Positions 6,879 to 8,790 of a stretch of DNA of 8,790 nucleotides are shown here, one piece after another. The notes beneath the pieces are model-generated. The model saw nothing but the letters and a program-made list of their open reading frames with translations, made no database searches and was not told the origin of the DNA. Each line of letters begins with the position of its first letter. The stretch's first letter is position 1. Both the position numbers and the translations under genes were made by a program. This DNA is from Chitinophagaceae bacterium (lineage in GTDB: Bacteria; Bacteroidota; Bacteroidia; Chitinophagales; Chitinophagaceae). Location: positions 1 to 8,790 of the forward strand of contig JABMML010000280.1 of the NCBI GenBank assembly GCA_013205585.1, written 5' to 3'.

Positions 6879-6917
6879 AAATAAAATGATTTTATATTTA
6901 AAAAAATCATTTTATTT
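6879..6917 (-). terminator. AT-rich 15-bp inverted repeat at the end of the sigma factor gene
   Basis: AAATAAAATGATTTT (6879-6893) and its exact reverse complement (6903-6917) flank a nine-base loop. The right arm enters the TAA stop codon of the leftward sigma factor gene, so the hairpin would form at the very end of that message. It has almost no GC and no clear U-tract, so it may be a 3' stabilising hairpin or a weak terminator, with the hairpin at 6818-6843 as backup. Confidence 0.5.
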
Positions 6918-7497
6918 ACAAACTCATGCCACGCTCGGTCATCATCTTCCTTAAGTTAATTAATCCATAACGCATTCTGCCTAATGCAGTGTTAATACTG
7001 CAGTTGGTCATTTGTGCAATTTCTTTAAAACTTAAGTTGGCATAATGTCTTAGTACAATAATTTCTCTTTGTTCTTCTGGTAATAGGTCAACTAGTTCTT
7101 GAATATTTTTATGCGTTTGACTGCGGGTCATTTTATAATCGGCAGGATGGTCGGCGTGCTTGATAATTTCAAATAAATCCTGGTCATCACTTGTTTTAAT
7201 AGTAGGAGTGCGTTTTACTTTTCTAAAATGGTCTACTACAAAGTTGTGAGAGATACGTAATGCCCAAGGTAAAAATTTGCCTTCTTCTGAATACTTCTTT
7301 TGTTGAAGGTTATCAATAATTTTTATTAAAATTTCTTGAAATAAATCTTCGGCCAAGTAGCTATCTTTTACCATGAATAAAATGGCATTGTAAATTCTGT
7401 TTTGGTGGCGTTCTAATAAGGCATCAAAGGCACGAGAATTACCGTCTTGAAAAGATTGAATGAGTTCGTTGTCTGTGATTTGAATTTCTTTGTTCAT
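6916..7497 (-). CDS. ECF-type RNA polymerase sigma factor (sigma-70 family)
   Basis: The 193-residue protein has only sigma regions 2 and 4, as expected for group IV (extracytoplasmic function) factors that direct RNA polymerase to alternative promoters. Region 2 covers about 24-95, with the core-binding AEDLFQEILIKI helix (49-60) and a -10-recognition part, PWALRISHNFVVDHFRKVKR (77-96). A charged linker (97-130) leads to region 4 (about 137-185), with LLPEEQREIIVLRHYANLSF and the helix-turn-helix FKEIAQMTNCSINTALGRMRYGLINLRK. The ATG at 7497-7495 is preceded by a run of A, as is common in Bacteroidota. There is no anti-sigma gene and no FecR-like partner next to it, so its control is not evident here. 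It converges on dsbD and is divergent from uvrA, and appears monocistronic. The regulon cannot be told from sequence. Confidence 0.92.
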   Translation of the reverse strand: MNKEIQITDNELIQSFQDGNSRAFDALLERHQNRIYNAILFMVKDSYLAEDLFQEILIKIIDNLQQKKYSEEGKFLPWALRISHNFVVDHFRKVKRTPTIKTSDDQDLFEIIKHADHPADYKMTRSQTHKNIQELVDLLPEEQREIIVLRHYANLSFKEIAQMTNCSINTALGRMRYGLINLRKMMTERGMSL

Positions 7498-7565
7498 TTT
7501 TTTTAGGGTAGGTTTCGAAGGGTTAGTAAAGGCAAATTACTAGCTAAAGGCATCGAATTTCCATT

Positions 7566-7602
7566 TGTGGAAAACAAGAAAAACATTTCAAAGCTATCCA
7601 CA
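7566..7602. promoter_or_regulatory. Pair of inverted DnaA-box-like sites
   Basis: The minus strand of 7566-7574 reads TTTTCCACA, an exact fit to the DnaA box TTWTNCACA. The plus strand of 7594-7602 reads CTATCCACA, one mismatch from it. The two face each other across 19 bases in the 171-base spacer between the divergent sigma factor and uvrA genes. The left site overlaps a dyad, TTTCCA-TTTG-TGGAAA (7558-7573). It could be a DnaA-controlled promoter region, an operator for another regulator, or chance. Confidence 0.35.
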
Positions 7603-7656
7603 TTTTGAATGAAAAAAGAGGGTACAAATTTCTAGAACAAAATGGGCTAGAATCTG

Positions 7657-7664
7657 TTATTTTG
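7657..7664 (+). promoter_or_regulatory. Putative -7 box of uvrA
   Basis: TTATTTTG matches TAnnTTTG with one mismatch and ends four bases before the uvrA ATG, the same arrangement as at 48-55. No clear -33 TTG is visible. The message would be leaderless or nearly so. Confidence 0.4.
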
Positions 7665-7668
7665 CTAT

Positions 7669-8790
7669 ATGGCAGGGACTAAAAAAGAACAAAAAGCACA
7701 GGCGGCTAACAATAATATACAAATCGTAGGGGCAAGGGTGCATAATTTAAAAAATGTCTCTGTTCAATTTCCGCGCAATCAGTTTATTGTGGTGACTGGG
7801 GTTTCTGGAAGTGGAAAGTCGTCCCTTACTATTGACACCTTATTTGCCGAAGGCCAAAGGCGCTATGCGGAAAGCTTATCTTCTTATGCCAGACAGTTTA
7901 TGTCCCGTATGGGCAAGCCCGATGTAGATTATATAAAGGGGCTTTGTCCAGCCATTGCCATTGAGCAAAAGGTAGTAACGCGTACCCCAAGAAGTACAGT
8001 GGGCAGTATGACCGAAATTTATGATTACCTGAGGGTATTTTATGCAAGACTGGGAAAAACCTATTCTCCTATTAGTGGTTTGGAAGTAAAAAAGCAAGAT
8101 GTGCAAGATGTATTGGAATTTATACAAAAAGGGAAAACCGGAGACAAGATGGTTATTATTGTTCCTTTTAAACAACAAGCCAAAAGAGATATACAGGAGG
8201 AGTTAAATATATTATTACAAAAAGGTTTTGCTAGAATTTATTTAAGAGCCGGTGCTACATCTAATGCAAAAGCTGCATCAAGTATTCTAAGAATTGAAGA
8301 TGCCTTGGCTATGACTAAGGCGGAAATTACTAAAACCATTAAGGCGCATGATGTATATGTTTTAATTGATAGAGTGGTGGTGAAAGCATTTGATGAAGAA
8401 GATATACATAGAATGAGTGATTCCATTGGCACTGCTTTTTATGAAGGAGAAGGTATTTTATGGGTGGAGCAAAACGAAACTATTTTAAAAACTTTCAATA
8501 ACAAATTCACTTTAGATGGGATGGATTTTGATGAACCCAATCCTAATTTATTTTCTTTTAATAACCCTTATGGGGCATGTCCTACTTGTGAAGGCTATAG
8601 TCAGGTTTTAGGTATTGATGAAAACTTGGTCATACCCAATACCAATTTATCGGTCTATGATGGAGGGGTGGCACCATGGAAGGGGGAGAAATTAGTTTGG
8701 TGGAAGGATCAGTTTATAAAAGAAGCGGGCAAGGTTGGTTTTCCTATTCATCAACCCATTAATAAATTAACTAAAATGCAGACCACGCAA
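7669..8790 (+). CDS. uvrA: Excinuclease ABC subunit A (UvrA), N-terminal part (partial)
   Basis: An open frame of 374 codons runs from the ATG at 7669 off the right edge; whole UvrA is about 940 residues. UvrA is the ATP-dependent damage sensor of nucleotide excision repair. It dimerises, scans DNA with UvrB and loads UvrB at lesions. Visible are GARVHNLKNV (21-30), the first Walker A GVSGSGKSS with Lys50, LFAEGQRRYAESLSSYARQF (58-77), the TRTPRSTVGSMTEIYDYLR segment (104-122) and FSFNNPYGACPTCEGY (295-310). Cys304 and Cys307 form one half of the first zinc module. The other CxxC, normally about 20 residues earlier, is absent (FTLDGMDF here), which I recall as usual in Bacteroidota UvrA. Residues 2-16 are a polar extension. 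The signature, Walker B and second ATPase domain lie beyond the window, so intactness cannot be judged. Confidence 0.95.
   Translation, partial: MAGTKKEQKAQAANNNIQIVGARVHNLKNVSVQFPRNQFIVVTGVSGSGKSSLTIDTLFAEGQRRYAESLSSYARQFMSRMGKPDVDYIKGLCPAIAIEQKVVTRTPRSTVGSMTEIYDYLRVFYARLGKTYSPISGLEVKKQDVQDVLEFIQKGKTGDKMVIIVPFKQQAKRDIQEELNILLQKGFARIYLRAGATSNAKAASSILRIEDALAMTKAEITKTIKAHDVYVLIDRVVVKAFDEEDIHRMSDSIGTAFYEGEGILWVEQNETILKTFNNKFTLDGMDFDEPNPNLFSFNNPYGACPTCEGYSQVLGIDENLVIPNTNLSVYDGGVAPWKGEKLVWWKDQFIKEAGKVGFPIHQPINKLTKMQTTQ

Noticed and set aside
7558..7602. Replication origin suggested by the DnaA-box-like pair
   Set aside because: Only two sites are present, with no extended AT-rich unwinding region and no dnaA, dnaN or gidA genes nearby.
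7876..8432. Minus-strand open frames (7876-8178, 8238-8432) at the right end
   Set aside because: They are antisense to uvrA, whose forward frame is open to the window edge and full of family motifs.

Overview
The window looks like core chromosome from an AT-rich member of the Bacteroidota, probably Chitinophagaceae or a relative (lineage inferred from gene families, not searched). The evidence is promoter-like TAnnTTTG boxes, A/T-rich translation starts without Shine-Dalgarno motifs, a DUF6427-type membrane protein, a Bacteroidota-style UvrA and an ECF sigma factor of a type common in that phylum. I see no phage, insertion sequence, CRISPR array, tRNA or rRNA.

Layout: the left edge (1-32, minus) holds the first ten codons of a probable methionyl-tRNA synthetase gene. 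It is divergent from an S66 LD-carboxypeptidase (60-962, plus), and both promoters are packed into the 27 bp between the two start codons. A plus-strand series follows: a secreted protein of unknown function with a very aromatic insert (1069-2640), a DUF6427 multi-pass membrane protein (2647-3618), purQ (3696-4358), a secreted stand-alone DsbD N-terminal-like domain (4405-4854) and a full DsbD-type thiol:disulfide transporter (4875-6803). Terminator-like hairpins follow purQ and dsbD. An ECF sigma factor gene (6916-7497, minus) converges on dsbD. A 171-bp spacer then leads to a plus-strand uvrA that is cut off by the right edge (7669-8790).

How the genes work together: most are housekeeping functions (peptidoglycan turnover, purine synthesis, periplasmic redox, transcription control, excision repair). 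The most informative point is the dsbD pair. The N-terminal domain fused to DsbD has lost both redox cysteines, while the small gene just upstream encodes the same kind of domain with a C-x4-C pair intact. This suggests that the terminal electron-donor domain works as a separate protein. Other points are the near-leaderless starts of metG, the S66 peptidase and uvrA, two inverted DnaA-box-like sites between the sigma factor and uvrA, and a UvrA lacking one half of its first zinc-binding module. I did not find evidence for a wholly new multi-gene system.
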